A model generated the notes under the pieces. That model worked only from the letters and a program-made list of their open reading frames with translations, had not been told where the DNA came from and ran no database searches. A DNA stretch of 64,000 nt from Cytophagales bacterium (GTDB lineage: Bacteria > Bacteroidota > Bacteroidia > Cytophagales > Cyclobacteriaceae), in contig JAWPMT010000004.1 in NCBI GenBank assembly GCA_033344775.1, positions 248,001 to 312,000 of the forward strand. Reading direction: 5' to 3'. The position numbers were made by a program, and so were the translations under genes. This document shows, piece after piece, positions 41,105 through 53,500 of this stretch (position 1 is the stretch's first letter; each line of letters starts with the position of its first letter).

Positions 41105-43279
41105 CTAGTAAGAAGTCACCTTAAACTCCGTTCGTCGATTGCGTTGATGTTCTTCGTTAGTACAAGGAACGTCATTTGCACAATCATTCACCAGCGATTC
41201 TTCGCCATAACCTTTTGCGACAATGCGATTGGAGGCAATTCCTTTGCTTATGATATAGGCCACTGCAGAATTGGCCCGACGCTGAGATAGTCTTTTGTTA
41301 TAGGGGTCTGATCCCCTCGAATCGGTATGTGAACTCAACTCAATGGTAATCTCAGGATTCTCCCGTAAGATCTTGACCAGCTTATCTAATTCGATGGCAG
41401 CATCCGGTCTGATATCAGCTTTGTTCAAATCATAGTAGATCTTCTCCAACTCAATGGCTTTGTCAAGTTCAATCTCTCCAAGTGGCACAATCCAGAATAC
41501 TTCGCCATATCGCTCATCTCCTGAAAAACGATCCACATGTTCTGTAAAATACTGCCGCTTGGCTCCTGCTACATCGTAAGTCAGATGAGGTTGAATGACA
41601 TATTCAAAAGTGTCTACATCAATCTCTCTTGGAGTTAGCGAAGCTCCAGTTAAAGGGTCGAGCACAATGATATGTGGCTTGGGAATTAACTCCCGAGTCA
41701 CCTCATCAACTGCAATGACTTTAGCTAGCAATTCAAGTCTTCGCATGAAGATCAACGTCTCTTCTCGCTTATGTCCATAAGTGCTGATTACAGGAAAGTT
41801 GATCGTCTGATGATTGGGTTTAGACGCAGAAAGCATGTATTTCTTATCCCATTCTACCTGGAAGGCGAATCGACCTTTACGGTCCGTCTCAGCAACCTCA
41901 ATGGTATCACCCGAAAGACTGTCCAATAGATGAATCATGGCATACTCAATGACTGAAGAATCTTTCTCTAGTTCCACTAAACCACTGATGCTAGTAATTC
42001 GAGGTTTAGTAAAATTGAAATGATACAGGTCATCATATAACTCATGAATTCTATTGGATGAGAAATAGCCGGAACGACCTCCATCCTTTGTGATATAGCC
42101 AAAATCATCTTTACTTGAATTAATGGGAGATCCTAGGTTGATCACCTCTCCGTCAAACGCCTTATCATCTCCTATTGTACGATAGATGTCCAACCCTCCA
42201 AGCCCTTCTCGACCATTGCTGGCAAAATACAAATTACCATCTCTTAGAAATGGGAACATCTCATGTCCTTCGGTATTGATATCAGGACCCAGATTTTTAG
42301 GAACGGTCCAACCCGCCTCTGACCATTCTGTATACCATAAATCCGTTTCTCCAAGTGATCCAGGCATGTCAGATGCGAAAATCATAAAGTCACCGGTTTC
42401 GTTTATAGTCGGGTGACCTACTGAGTATTCATTGTCATTATAAGCGAACTCCTCAATCTTGGACCAATCGCCATTGTTATTTTCAGCGAAGTATAATTTC
42501 AATTTATTGATATCATCTTCACTCCTCTGCTCCTTCCCCTCATAGAAATTATTCCTTGTAAACACTACTTTGGAATCATCCTGATAGAATGCCAATGGGC
42601 CTTCGTGATATTTGGTATTGATCCGACGGTTGAATTGCTTCGGCTGATGTAAGAAGTACTCTTCATCTATTTCAGCGTAGAAAAGATCTAAGTAAGAACT
42701 GTTGTCCCAGTTGAATACTTTCTTTACAATCGGTGATTTTCTACGGCCGGAAACAAATACGATCCCTGCATCATAAAATGCCGGACTAAAATCAGGAGCT
42801 TTAGAATTGATCCGTACCGGAGTAATGGCATAATAGCCGGAATCGCTATAAAACTCAGCCACCTTGTCCAGTCCCTTTATTTTATCCTGAACTCGATCAT
42901 CCAGGGGTTTGACTTGATTGTACTTTTCGTACCAAACGGAGGCTTCTTCATACTGCTTATTACTTTCCAGCGCTTGCGCATAATACAAGAAATTTTCAGG
43001 ATCGCTCCCACCATCTTCTATCACCTTCTGATACCACACTTCCGCTTTACTTTGATCATTGATCAATCGGTAGCAATGGGCGATCTTCTCCTGTAACGTA
43101 AGGCTATTACCTTCTGATTTGTGTGCTCGTAAGTAAAAAGAAAGGGCTGATTGGTAAGCGAATCGATCAAACTCCTTGTCTCCTTTTGTAACCAGGGACT
43201 TGGAAAAGTAAGACATGTCCTGTGCCTCCACGAAGGTGTAAGACAAAGCGAACAACATAAAATATATAACTGCTCTCAT
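41105..43279 (-). CDS. OmpA-family protein with TPR and PD40 repeats (gliding/T9SS-associated)
   Basis: The 724-residue protein has a signal peptide (ending FVEAQ). TPR-like helices follow at about 25-130 (ALSFYLRAHKSEG, AEVWYQKVIEDGG). A PD40/WD40-like propeller runs from about 150-430 (FSPAFYDAGIVFVSGRR, HPTINETGDFMIFASDMPG, LYFASNGREGLGGLDIY). A carboxypeptidase-regulatory-like beta domain follows (about 430-590), and a C-terminal OmpA domain binds peptidoglycan (IELSSHTDSRGSDPYNKRLSQRRA, IVAKGYGEE). This is the PorE/SprE-neighbour architecture commonly encoded after PorP/SprF, anchoring surface adhesins to the cell wall. It is third in the minus-strand operon, one base after porP. Confidence 0.88.
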   Translation of the reverse strand: MRAVIYFMLFALSYTFVEAQDMSYFSKSLVTKGDKEFDRFAYQSALSFYLRAHKSEGNSLTLQEKIAHCYRLINDQSKAEVWYQKVIEDGGSDPENFLYYAQALESNKQYEEASVWYEKYNQVKPLDDRVQDKIKGLDKVAEFYSDSGYYAITPVRINSKAPDFSPAFYDAGIVFVSGRRKSPIVKKVFNWDNSSYLDLFYAEIDEEYFLHQPKQFNRRINTKYHEGPLAFYQDDSKVVFTRNNFYEGKEQRSEDDINKLKLYFAENNNGDWSKIEEFAYNDNEYSVGHPTINETGDFMIFASDMPGSLGETDLWYTEWSEAGWTVPKNLGPDINTEGHEMFPFLRDGNLYFASNGREGLGGLDIYRTIGDDKAFDGEVINLGSPINSSKDDFGYITKDGGRSGYFSSNRIHELYDDLYHFNFTKPRITSISGLVELEKDSSVIEYAMIHLLDSLSGDTIEVAETDRKGRFAFQVEWDKKYMLSASKPNHQTINFPVISTYGHKREETLIFMRRLELLAKVIAVDEVTRELIPKPHIIVLDPLTGASLTPREIDVDTFEYVIQPHLTYDVAGAKRQYFTEHVDRFSGDERYGEVFWIVPLGEIELDKAIELEKIYYDLNKADIRPDAAIELDKLVKILRENPEITIELSSHTDSRGSDPYNKRLSQRRANSAVAYIISKGIASNRIVAKGYGEESLVNDCANDVPCTNEEHQRNRRTEFKVTSY

Positions 43280-43280
43280 C

Positions 43281-44210
43281 TTAGAAATATCTTGGGGTTA
43301 TCACCCGATCTCTGCGGAATGAGAATCGGTAATTGATCATTAACTCATGGGAACCGGAGGTGAATTGTCCAAGATCGGAAACGGTAAAATCATAAGCATA
43401 GCCTACCCTAAAAGCGTCGCTGATCTGAACTTCAGCCAATCCGCTGACACTATCGAAAGATCGGTAGGATACTCCTAACCATAAGACATCATCAAACAAG
43501 AAATTGGCATTGAAGTCAAATTCAATAGGCGCTCCTTCCACCATTTTCATCAACATACTTGGACGAAACTTTAGGGACGGGGATATATCAAAAACATAAC
43601 CTGCCATCCCAAAATAATGTCGCTCCAGGTCAGGTCTGTTGTTCTCTACCTGAATGTCTCCAAAATCATTATCAATAAAATTATTCAATAGTAACGGGGC
43701 TGAAATACCCACGTAGAATCGATCAGAATACCAGTAAAATCCAGTTCCTACATTAGGCAAAAAAGAACTTCTGTTATCCGTACGAATACTCGCATCTATA
43801 TCTGGGTTGTTAGGATTCAACAAAGTAAGGTCTGCATTGTACTGACTGAACCCCAGCTGAATCCCCATGGAAAGGGTAGATTTCGCAAATAGAATGCGAT
43901 ATGCCCCACTTACAAATGCTGCTGTTTGAGAGGAAACTCCAATTCGATCTCTCATAATTAATATTCCTGCGGCGATTTTATCCTGATTCATCGGCGCATG
44001 CAAGGCTAATGTCTGCGTAGATGGCGCACCTTCAATTCCGACCCATTGCTCACGCGCCAGCATCGTAAGGCTCAATGTCTCGTGACTCCCCACCGTAGCC
44101 GGGTTAATCGCCGTAGCATTAAACATGTACTGGGTGAACATGGCCTGATGCTGGGCACTTAAAGTACCCAACGCACCGATTAGCATAACAAATAATCCAA
44201 TTTTCTTCAT
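43281..44210 (-). CDS. PorP/SprF-family type IX secretion membrane protein
   Basis: The 309-residue outer-membrane protein has a signal peptide (MKKIGLFVMLIGALGTLSAQ) followed by HQAMFTQYMFNATAINPATVGSHE, the hallmark N-terminus of the PorP/SprF family. The rest is alternating beta strands, ending YRFSFRRDRVITPRYF. In Flavobacterium, SprF is needed for surface display of the giant adhesin SprB; PorP/SprF proteins are usually encoded beside the type-B CTD adhesin they serve. That fits here: the adhesin ends 10 bases upstream. It probably holds the exported adhesin at the surface. Confidence 0.93.
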   Translation of the reverse strand: MKKIGLFVMLIGALGTLSAQHQAMFTQYMFNATAINPATVGSHETLSLTMLAREQWVGIEGAPSTQTLALHAPMNQDKIAAGILIMRDRIGVSSQTAAFVSGAYRILFAKSTLSMGIQLGFSQYNADLTLLNPNNPDIDASIRTDNRSSFLPNVGTGFYWYSDRFYVGISAPLLLNNFIDNDFGDIQVENNRPDLERHYFGMAGYVFDISPSLKFRPSMLMKMVEGAPIEFDFNANFLFDDVLWLGVSYRSFDSVSGLAEVQISDAFRVGYAYDFTVSDLGQFTSGSHELMINYRFSFRRDRVITPRYF

Positions 44211-44220
44211 GTCTTCTCTT

Positions 44221-44512
44221 TTAGCGGTTGATCACAATAAATCCTGATATCGGGTCACTTCCGTCACCCAGATCGATCACATAATAATAGGTTCCATCGG
44301 GAACGAACTTCGCTCCCAGCACCAGACCGGAATTGGTATTGCTCTCCCAGGCACGATCTCGGTTGTTGTACCCTTCAATTTCAAATACCACATTACCCCA
44401 TCGATTGTAAATCTTGACGGTGTTGTTCGGATAATCCTCTATTCCTTCGATCATGAACATGTCATTGACACCATCGCTATTAGGGGTAAACACATTCGGT
44501 AAGGTGATTGGC
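44221..44512 (-). other. T9SS type-B sorting domain (gliding-associated CTD)
   Basis: The last ~95 residues of the adhesin read LPNVFTPNSDGVNDMFMIEG, then VKIYNRWGNVVFE and PDGTYYYVIDLGDG, ending GFIVINR. This is the CHU_C-type domain that targets proteins to type IX secretion, normally with a cognate PorP/SprF. Confidence 0.95.
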
Positions 44513-47500
44513 ACTTCTTCGCAAGCGTCATCAGGGTCCATGAAATTCGGTATACCGTCACCATCGCAATCTCCAGTTCCTTCTAAGGCATCTTCTTTTC
44601 CATCACCATCTTCATCTGTTGAGTTATCGAGGTAATCAGGAATACCGTCGCCATCTGAATCGTCATTGTTGGGATCTCCATCTCCGTCCAGGTCTTCATC
44701 CATCGTAGATATGCCATCTCCATCATCATCCGTATCCAGGTAGTTTGGAATGCCATCACCATCGGTATCATCATTGGTGTAGTCACCGTCTCCATTTACA
44801 TCTTCTTCATCGGTAAAGGCGCCATCTCCGTCATCATCATCATCCAGGTAATTTGGAATGCCATCTCCATCCGTATCGTCGTTGGTTGGATCACCGTCGC
44901 CATCCAGGTCTTCTTCCGAACTCGGGATGCCATCTTCATCATCATCTGTATCGAGATAGTTCGGGATACCATCACCATCCGTATCATCGTTAGTCGGATC
45001 ACCATCACCATCCAGGTCTTCTTCCGAGCTTGGAACACCATCACCATCATCATCAGTATCTAGGTAATTAGGAATGCCATCACCGTCGGAATCATCATTC
45101 GTTGGGTCTCCATCCCCGTCCAAGTCTTCTTCGGAAGTGGGTACACCATCACCATCGTCATCCGTATCCAGATAATTTGGAATACCATCTCCATCGGAAT
45201 CGTCATTAGTCGGATCGCCATCGCCATCCAGGTCTTCTTCAGAACTTGGGACGCCATCGCCATCATCATCCGCATCCAGGTAATTCGGAATACCGTCCCC
45301 ATCCGTATCGTCATTAGTAGGGTCACCGTCGCCATCTACGTCTTCTTCAGAACTAGGTACGCCATCTCCATCATCATCGGCATCCAGATAATCCGGCTTG
45401 CCATCTCCATCCGTGTCATCATTCGTTGGATCTCCGTCTCCGTTGATGTCTTCGTCCTCACTTCGAACACCGTCTCCATCATCATCTGTATCTAAATAGT
45501 TCGGGGTTCCGTCTCCGTCAGTATCGTCATTAGTCGGATCACCATCGCCATCCAGGTCTTCTGCCATGTCGGACGCACCGTCATTGTCACTATCGTTATC
45601 AAGATAATTTGGTACGCCATCTCCATCATTGTCATCATTAGTAGGATCACCGTCTGTATTGGCATCTTCATCACTGGTTAGGATACCATCGCCATCGTCA
45701 TCGGTATCCAGATAATCAGGAATGCCATCACCATCGGAATCGTCATTGAATAGGCCGTCACCATTGACATCTTCATCAGCGGTATTTACACCATCATTGT
45801 CGTCATCAGGATCACGATAATCGGGTATTCCATCACCATCAGAGTCATCATTCGTTGGATCACCATCTCCGTCGAGATCTTCTGAAGAAGTCAGGATACC
45901 GTCGTTATCATCATCGGCATCCAGATAATCTGGTATACCATCTCCGTCCGTGTCATCATTGGTCGGATCACCATCACCATCCAGATCCTCTTCTGAAGTT
46001 GGGATTCCATCGCCATCATCGTCATCATCCAGGTGATTTGGTATACCATCTCCATCAGTATCGTCGTTCGTTGGATCACCGTCGCCATCGATATCCTCAG
46101 TGGCATCCGGCACACCATCGCCATCACTATCGGTATCGAGGTAATCAGGTGTTCCGTCACCATCGGTATCGTCATTGGCCGGATCACCATCACTATTTAC
46201 ATCTTCTTCACTGGTTGGGATTCCATCGCCATCATCATCACTGTCCAGATAGTCTGGCGTACCGTCCCCGTCACTATCGTCATCTGTAGGATCACCATCG
46301 GAATTGATGTCTTCTGAGCTGGTAGGTACACCGTCATTGTCATCATCCGTATCCAGGTAGTTAGGGTTTCCGTCGCCATCTGTATCATCATTAGTTGGAT
46401 CGCCATCGCCATCCAGATCTTCAGAGGAAGTTGGAATTCCGTCGCCATCATCGTCGGTATCTCGATAATCATCAACACCATCACCGTCTGAGTCTTGTGG
46501 ATTGGTAGTCAGTCCTGGTCCACCATTCGAAACTTCAAAGGCATCGTCAATACCATCATTGTCAGCATCTTCGCCGCTTGGGGTCACACCACTTCCACTT
46601 TCTGACCAGTCCGGGATACCATCTCCATCCGCATCAGTATCTAGGTAGTCAGGTGTGCCATCACCATCCGTATCTATAGGATTTTCTCCATCAGATCCCG
46701 CCTCAGCTTCATCAGCTATACCATCATTATCCGAATCAGTATCCTGATAATCAGGGATACCATCGCCATCAGAGTCAATAGGATTTCCTGAATCCTCTCC
46801 TACTTCTACATTATCTGGGATACCATCCCCATCCGTATCCAAGCCGGTATCATTCACGTCGAAGGTCACCGTGGCGGTATCACACATTTCAGGAGAACCG
46901 CCATCACAAACCTGGTAGGTAAATGAATCCGTACCATTGAAACCTCCATCAGGTGTGTAGGTATAGGAACCATCAGCATTCAGTACCAGTGTTCCCTCAT
47001 TAGGACCGGAATCTGCTACCAGACTTACTGTCAAATCATCCCCATCAATGTCGGTATCATTGTCCAATACATTTCCTGTAGCAGTTGTTCCTTCATTAGC
47101 AATATTTTCATCATCTTCTGCCTGCGGCTGGTCATTGGTTGGATTTACCGTGATCGCAACTGATGCTGAACTGGTAGAATAATCTGTTCCATCCGATCCA
47201 CTCCAGTTAAAGGAAACAGCGCCATTGTAATTATCACTCGGTTCAAACGTAATTTGAGCAATGTCCGCAACAGGAATTTCCTGACCTGCTGTGATGGCCA
47301 CTCCATTGAGGAATAATGTACCATTACCAGGAAGGTCATCTATCCTAATGGCCGTCAGATCAGAGCCTTCTGCATCTGAGTACTGTGAGCTAAAATCTGT
47401 CGCTACAAACGTCAGCGTCGCATCTTCATCCACGTTAACACTCACATCCGATACGGTCGGTGCGTCCTGAACGGGATTCACATCTATAGTAATGGTATAA

Positions 47501-50500
47501 GCAGTCGTACTTGCTTCTGTGTCGGGATCATTGGAATCATCCTTCACTTTGAATTGGAAACTGGTGTATCCGGTTCCGTTGGCATTAGAAGGCGGTGTAT
47601 AGGTGAATAATGTAGGATCAGCAAATTCACTACCAGTTGTAACATCATTCGCAGTGATGATCACACCATTGTAGAACAACGAACCATTGGCAGGCAGTGA
47701 AGTAATGATCACCGCACTTCTCGAATCTCCATCTGTATCGCTAAAGGCAAAGTTTGATGAAAGGAATGTGTAAGTCTGATCCTCATCAACATTTACCGTG
47801 GCATCTGCACTTGTGGGCGCACAACCCACATCTACCGACTTAGCAGATAAAGTAACACTGACAGGGCAAGTGGTCGCCAGGCCATCCAACTGCACAGAAG
47901 TAATGTTATAAGTACCATCCGCAGTAATAGCCGCTGTGGTTAAGGTAGCATTACCAGAAGCATCTGTGGTAACACTTTCACTGGCTGCCGTTCCATTATT
48001 GTTGTATCCTATCAAGAAGTTCGTATTGGCAGCTAATCCCGTCACCGTTAAAGTGGTAGCAGTGCCGCTGCAAATCGGAGAAGTTACCGTGAAGTCAATC
48101 GAACTGATGTCTGCGTTTTCACCAATATTGAAACTACCTGTGGCCACAGAAAGCCCGATGGTATTACAACTCTGACCTGTTGTAAATGCAACTGCCGTAA
48201 TGGTTACGGTAGATGTTCCAATGGTAGTTAGATTCGACAAAGGAACTGTAAACGATCCGGTTCCATCACCATTGGACAAGGTGCTTGTGGCAGTTAATCC
48301 TGTTGCAGCATTGTCTCCAGATATATCATAAGTGAATTGGTAACTGCCATCAATCAAGCTACCAGAGACATTTACGGTAAGATCAGCTCCCAGACAGATA
48401 TCACTGGTAGCAGCTGCTAGTCCTGAAACGTTGGGATTGACTTCTACATCGAAGTTGGTAGAGACAGATAAACCAGATGCATCGCAACTCTCACCGGTCG
48501 TGAAAGCTACGTCAGTTATGACTACTGTCGTATTTCCAGTATTGGTGATTGAAGCGGTTGGAATGGTAAAGCTTGCGGTACCATCGCCCGATCCAAGGGT
48601 TACGTTTACCGTTTGTGACGATGCGGAATTAGCTCCCGAAACATTGTAAGTGAACTGATAACTTCCATCGATTAAGGCTCCTGTGATATTCACGGTAGCA
48701 TCATCTCCCTGACAAACATTCGTGATATCAATCCCCAACCCTGAGGTATTAGGATTTACTTCCACCTCGAATGTGCTTGCAACTGAAAGACTTGATACAC
48801 TGCAATTCTGTCCAGTAGCATACGCCACCCCAATGATTTCAATTGAAGTGGAACCTGTAGCTGACAAATCACTAGACGCAATCGCAAATGTTCCTGTCCC
48901 GTCGCCATTGCTTAAGGTAGCTGTGGAGGTCAGGCTAGTCCCAGCATTTGTCCCCGTTAAATTATAAGTAATCGTGTAAGATCCATCGACAAGGTTTCCG
49001 GTCAGGCTAGCTGTTGCAGCCTCACCTAAGCAAGTATTTTGTACACTTACGCCTAATCCTCCGGTCACAGGCAACACTTCTATTTCGAAAGTCTCTACCA
49101 GCGACATTCCGGTGACACTACAACCCTGACCCGTCGTGAACTCAATAGCAGTAATGGTCACGTCCGTTGAACCTGTATTGGTCAAAAGGGCACTTGGCAC
49201 GGTAAATGATCCCGTTCCGTCACCATTGGATAAGGTCGTTGTTGCGGTATTTCCAGTGGAGGTATTGGTTCCTGTCAAATTGTAGGTAATCTGATAACTA
49301 CCATCCACCAGGTTTCCTGAAAGTTGAGCCGTTGCACCTTCGGATGGGCAAAAATTATCAATGGCCATCACGAGGGAATTGGTCACTGGATTGTCTTCAA
49401 TATCCAGATTGCCTGCAACACTTAAAGCGGATACGCCACAAGTGGCTCCATCAGTAAAGGCTACCCCTGTAATCGTTACAGTTGTGGTTCCCGTAGTTGA
49501 CAAGTCGCTAGCTGAAATGGTGAATGTTCCATTTCCTGATCCGCCACTTACAGTCCCTGTGGAAGTTAATCCTGTAGCTGTATTTGCTCCGCTTAAGTCA
49601 TAAGTAAATGTATAAGATCCATCTACTAAAGCACCATTAACCTGAGCAGTCGCAGCTCCATTTTCACATATGTCGGCGAAACTCAGTCCCAATCCGGTTA
49701 CATTCGGATTATCTTCTACATCGAAACTATTGGTGATCGATAGCCCTGTTACGTCGCAAAGCTGACCTGTTGTGAACGCAATTCCTGTAATGGTCACCGT
49801 TGTAGTTCCATCGCTACTTAGGCTGGCCGTAGGTATGGTAAAACTTGTATTTCCATCACTTCCAGCGACTGTTGCATTGGCCGTGAGTCCTGTGGCCGTA
49901 TTCGCGCCACTCAGGCTATAAGTAAACAGATACGATCCATTGATCAAATTACTTACCACACTTACGGTTGCATCCGTACCATTGCACTCATTAGCTATGG
50001 AAATCGTCATTCCCGTCGTGATCGGATTAGGCTCTACATTGAAAGCATTGGATACGGCTAATCCAGAGGTAACGCAACTCTCTCCCGTTGTAAAAGTGAT
50101 AGCTGAGATGGTGACAGTAGTAGCTCCTGTATTGATAAGACTTGCCGAAGGAATCGTGAATGTCCCTGTTCCATCTCCTGCAGAAAGTGTAGTGGTGGCA
50201 GTCAAGCCACTCACTACATTGTCACCGGTCAAGAAATAAGATACTTGATACGATCCATCGATCAAATTCCCTGTGATGTTGGCCGTCGCGTCATCACCGG
50301 CGCAGATGTCGGATAAGCTTATCGCTAATGAAGTTACATTAGGATTGGGCTCGACCTCAAAATTGTCTGTCACCGTCAGGCTACCTACCATACAGCTTTG
50401 GCCAGTAGTAAATGCCACATCTGTGATCGTAACCGTCGTGGTTCCTGTCGTGGCGATTTGTGCCGTTGGAATCGTGAAAGAGCCAGTTCCATCTCCTGCA

Positions 50501-53500
50501 CTCAGCGTTGCGGTTGCCGTGTTGCCCGTTGAAGTATTGGCGCCACTTAAGTTATAAGTGAACTGATAGCTACCATCAATCAGGTTTCCAGTAATACTAG
50601 CTGTCCCATCGGTACCGTCACATTCATTGCCGACTGATACTGTCAACGCTGTAGTTACCGGGGCTACTTCAATCTCAAAATTGTTCGTAACCGTCAAGCC
50701 AGTTACATTACAAGTCTGGCCTGTCGTGAACTCAATGTCGGTGATCGTTACTGTCGTCGTTCCTGTACTTGACAAACTTGCCGATGGAATCGTGAAGGAT
50801 CCTGTGCCATCTCCTGCACTTAGTGTTGCTGTAGCGGTCACTCCTGTTGCGCTGTTGGCTCCGGTCAAATCATAAGTAAACTGATAAGCGCCATCAATCA
50901 GGCTTCCCGTCAGGTTAAGCGTTGCATTTTCTCCAGGGCAGATATCACCAACTGTGAAGGCCAGGCCTGTGGTTACTGGTAGTGGCTCTACAACCAGATT
51001 CGTGTTCGTACTTACCCCGCCTGTCGTTGGGCAGTTCTGACCGCCATTGATGTTCACCTCATTGATTGTTACCGTCGTGGTGCCATCATTGGGCAGGTTA
51101 GCCGTCAGGATTGTGAAGGTACCCGAGCCATCTCCCGCATTTAAGGTCGTGTTGGACGTCAGGTTGGTCGCCGTGTTCGCTCCGCTTAGGCTATAAGTAA
51201 TGATGTAATCGCCATCTGCAAGGCTACTGGTGATGTCAATCGTGCCACTCTCGCTCTGACAGATATTACCCGCACTGGCCACCGTAAACGTTGAAACATC
51301 TGGTAGCTCTTCTACTTCAAAGCTCGTGTTAGAAGTCAGCCCGGTTACGTCGCAACTCTGGCCGGTGGTAAATTGTACATCCGTGATCGTTACAGTTGTC
51401 GTTCCTGTATTCGAAATATTTGCCGTTGGAATGGTGAAGCTTCCACTACCATCACCAGCAGTTAAAGTCGCTGTGGCCGTCAAGCCTGTAGCAGCATTCG
51501 GTGCAGATAAGTCGTAGGTAAACTGATAGCTGCCATCAACCAACGTACTGGTCAGGTTCACTGTCGCATCATTACCATCGCAGACATCTGCAACAGCAAG
51601 GTTTAATGTCGTCGTATTCGGTAAGGCTTCTACATCAAAGTTGTTGATCACCAACAAGCTTGAAGCACTACACATCTGACCCGTAGTGAACTCCACTCCC
51701 GTGATGATCACATTGGTATTGCCCGTCATGGTCAGGCTAGCACTTGGAATCGTAAAAGTTCCCGTGCCATCTCCTGCACTGAAAGTACTTGTAGCGGTTA
51801 ATCCTGTAGCGGTATTATCTCCACTCAAATTATAGGTAAATTGATAACTGCCATCAATTAAGTTTCCTGTGATATTCGCTGTGGCATCATCGCCTACACA
51901 AATGTCATTTAGGCTTACAGCCAAGGCCGTCGTAACCGGTGCCGTTTCAATCTCAAAACTGCTATTGGCCGTCAACCCGCCTTGCGTGCATTGTTGGCCG
52001 GTCGTATAAGTCACATCGGTGATCGTAACTGTCGTTGTACCTGAGTTGGTCAGGTTCGCATTGTCCACCTCAAAACTCCCCGCTCCTGCAGTAATGGACA
52101 CTGCCGAAGTTGTTAGGCTAGCTACTGTATTAACTCCCGATAGATCATATTCAATGATGTAAGTACCTGTTGCCAAAGAACCGGTCAGGTTCACCGTTGC
52201 ATCTTCGCCTGGACAGATATCGCCGATTGACAAGTTCAGGGTCGTCGTGATCGGCAGTGGCTCTACTTCAAACGTATTCGCTACCGTCAAGCCAGTTACA
52301 TCACACAGCTGACCCGTCGTATAGGCCACTGAAGTGATCGTTAAAGTCGTCGTTCCAACTGTGCCCAGGTTGCCGCCAGGAACGGTAATATCAAAGTTAC
52401 CATCGCTACTGGTCAGCGTTTCCGTATGGGTCAAGCCCGTGGCACTGTTCGCTCCTGATAAATTGTAGGTCACCAGATAGGAGCCATTCACCAGGTTACT
52501 CGTTGCTGAAGCAGTGGTATTATCACCTACACAGACATCACTGATTGACACTGTCATGCCTGCTGTGATCGGATTTGGTTCTACATCAAAGGAATCGGTA
52601 ATGGTCAAGCTTCCGGTTGTACAAGTCTCCCCTGTCGTAAAGGCAATCGAAGTAACTGTTACTGTCGTCGTTCCCTCATTAGTTAAGCTCGCTGTAGGAA
52701 TCGTGAACGTTCCTGTTCCATCTCCTGCTGATAAGGTCGAATTGGCAGTCAGACCACTTACTATATTATCCCCAGTCAGGTTGTAGGTAATCTCGTAAGA
52801 ACCATCAATCAAATTCCCAGTGATGTTAGCAGTTGCATCATCACCGGCGCAGATGTCGGATAAGCTTATCGCTAAAGAAGTCACATTAGGGTTAGGCTCT
52901 ACTTCAAAATTATCTGTCACCGTCAGGCTACCTACGGTACAGTTCTGACCAGTGGTGAAGGCCACATCTGTGATCGTAACCGTCGTGGTTCCTGTCGTGG
53001 CGATTTGTGCCGTTGGAATCGTGAAAGAGCCAGTTCCATCTCCTGCACTCAGCGTTGCGGTTGCCGTGTTGCCCGTTGAAGTATTGGCGCCACTTAAGTT
53101 ATAAGTGAACTGATAGCTACCATCAATCAGGTTTCCAGTAATACTAGCTGTCGCATCGGTACCGTCACATTCATTGCCGACTGATACTGTCAACGCTGTA
53201 GTTACCGGGGCTACTTCAATCTCAAAATTGTTCGTAACCGTCAAGCCAGTTACATTACAAGTCTGGCCTGTCGTGAACTCAATGTCGGTGATCGTTACTG
53301 TCGTCGTTCCTGTACTTGACAAACTTGCCGATGGAATCGTGAAGGATCCTGTGCCATCTCCTGCACTTAGTGTTGCTGTAGCGGTCACTCCTGTTGCGCT
53401 GTTGGCTCCGGTCAAATCATAAGTAAACTGATAAGCGCCATCAATCAGGCTTCCCGTCAGGTTAAGCGTTGCATTTTCTCCAGGGCAGATATCACCAACT

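Noticed and set aside
44555-46850. Regularly spaced short repeats as a CRISPR array
   Set aside because: The period of about 99 bases encodes an in-frame Ca-binding unit and the copies vary at third codon positions; there are no constant repeats with unique spacers and no cas genes.
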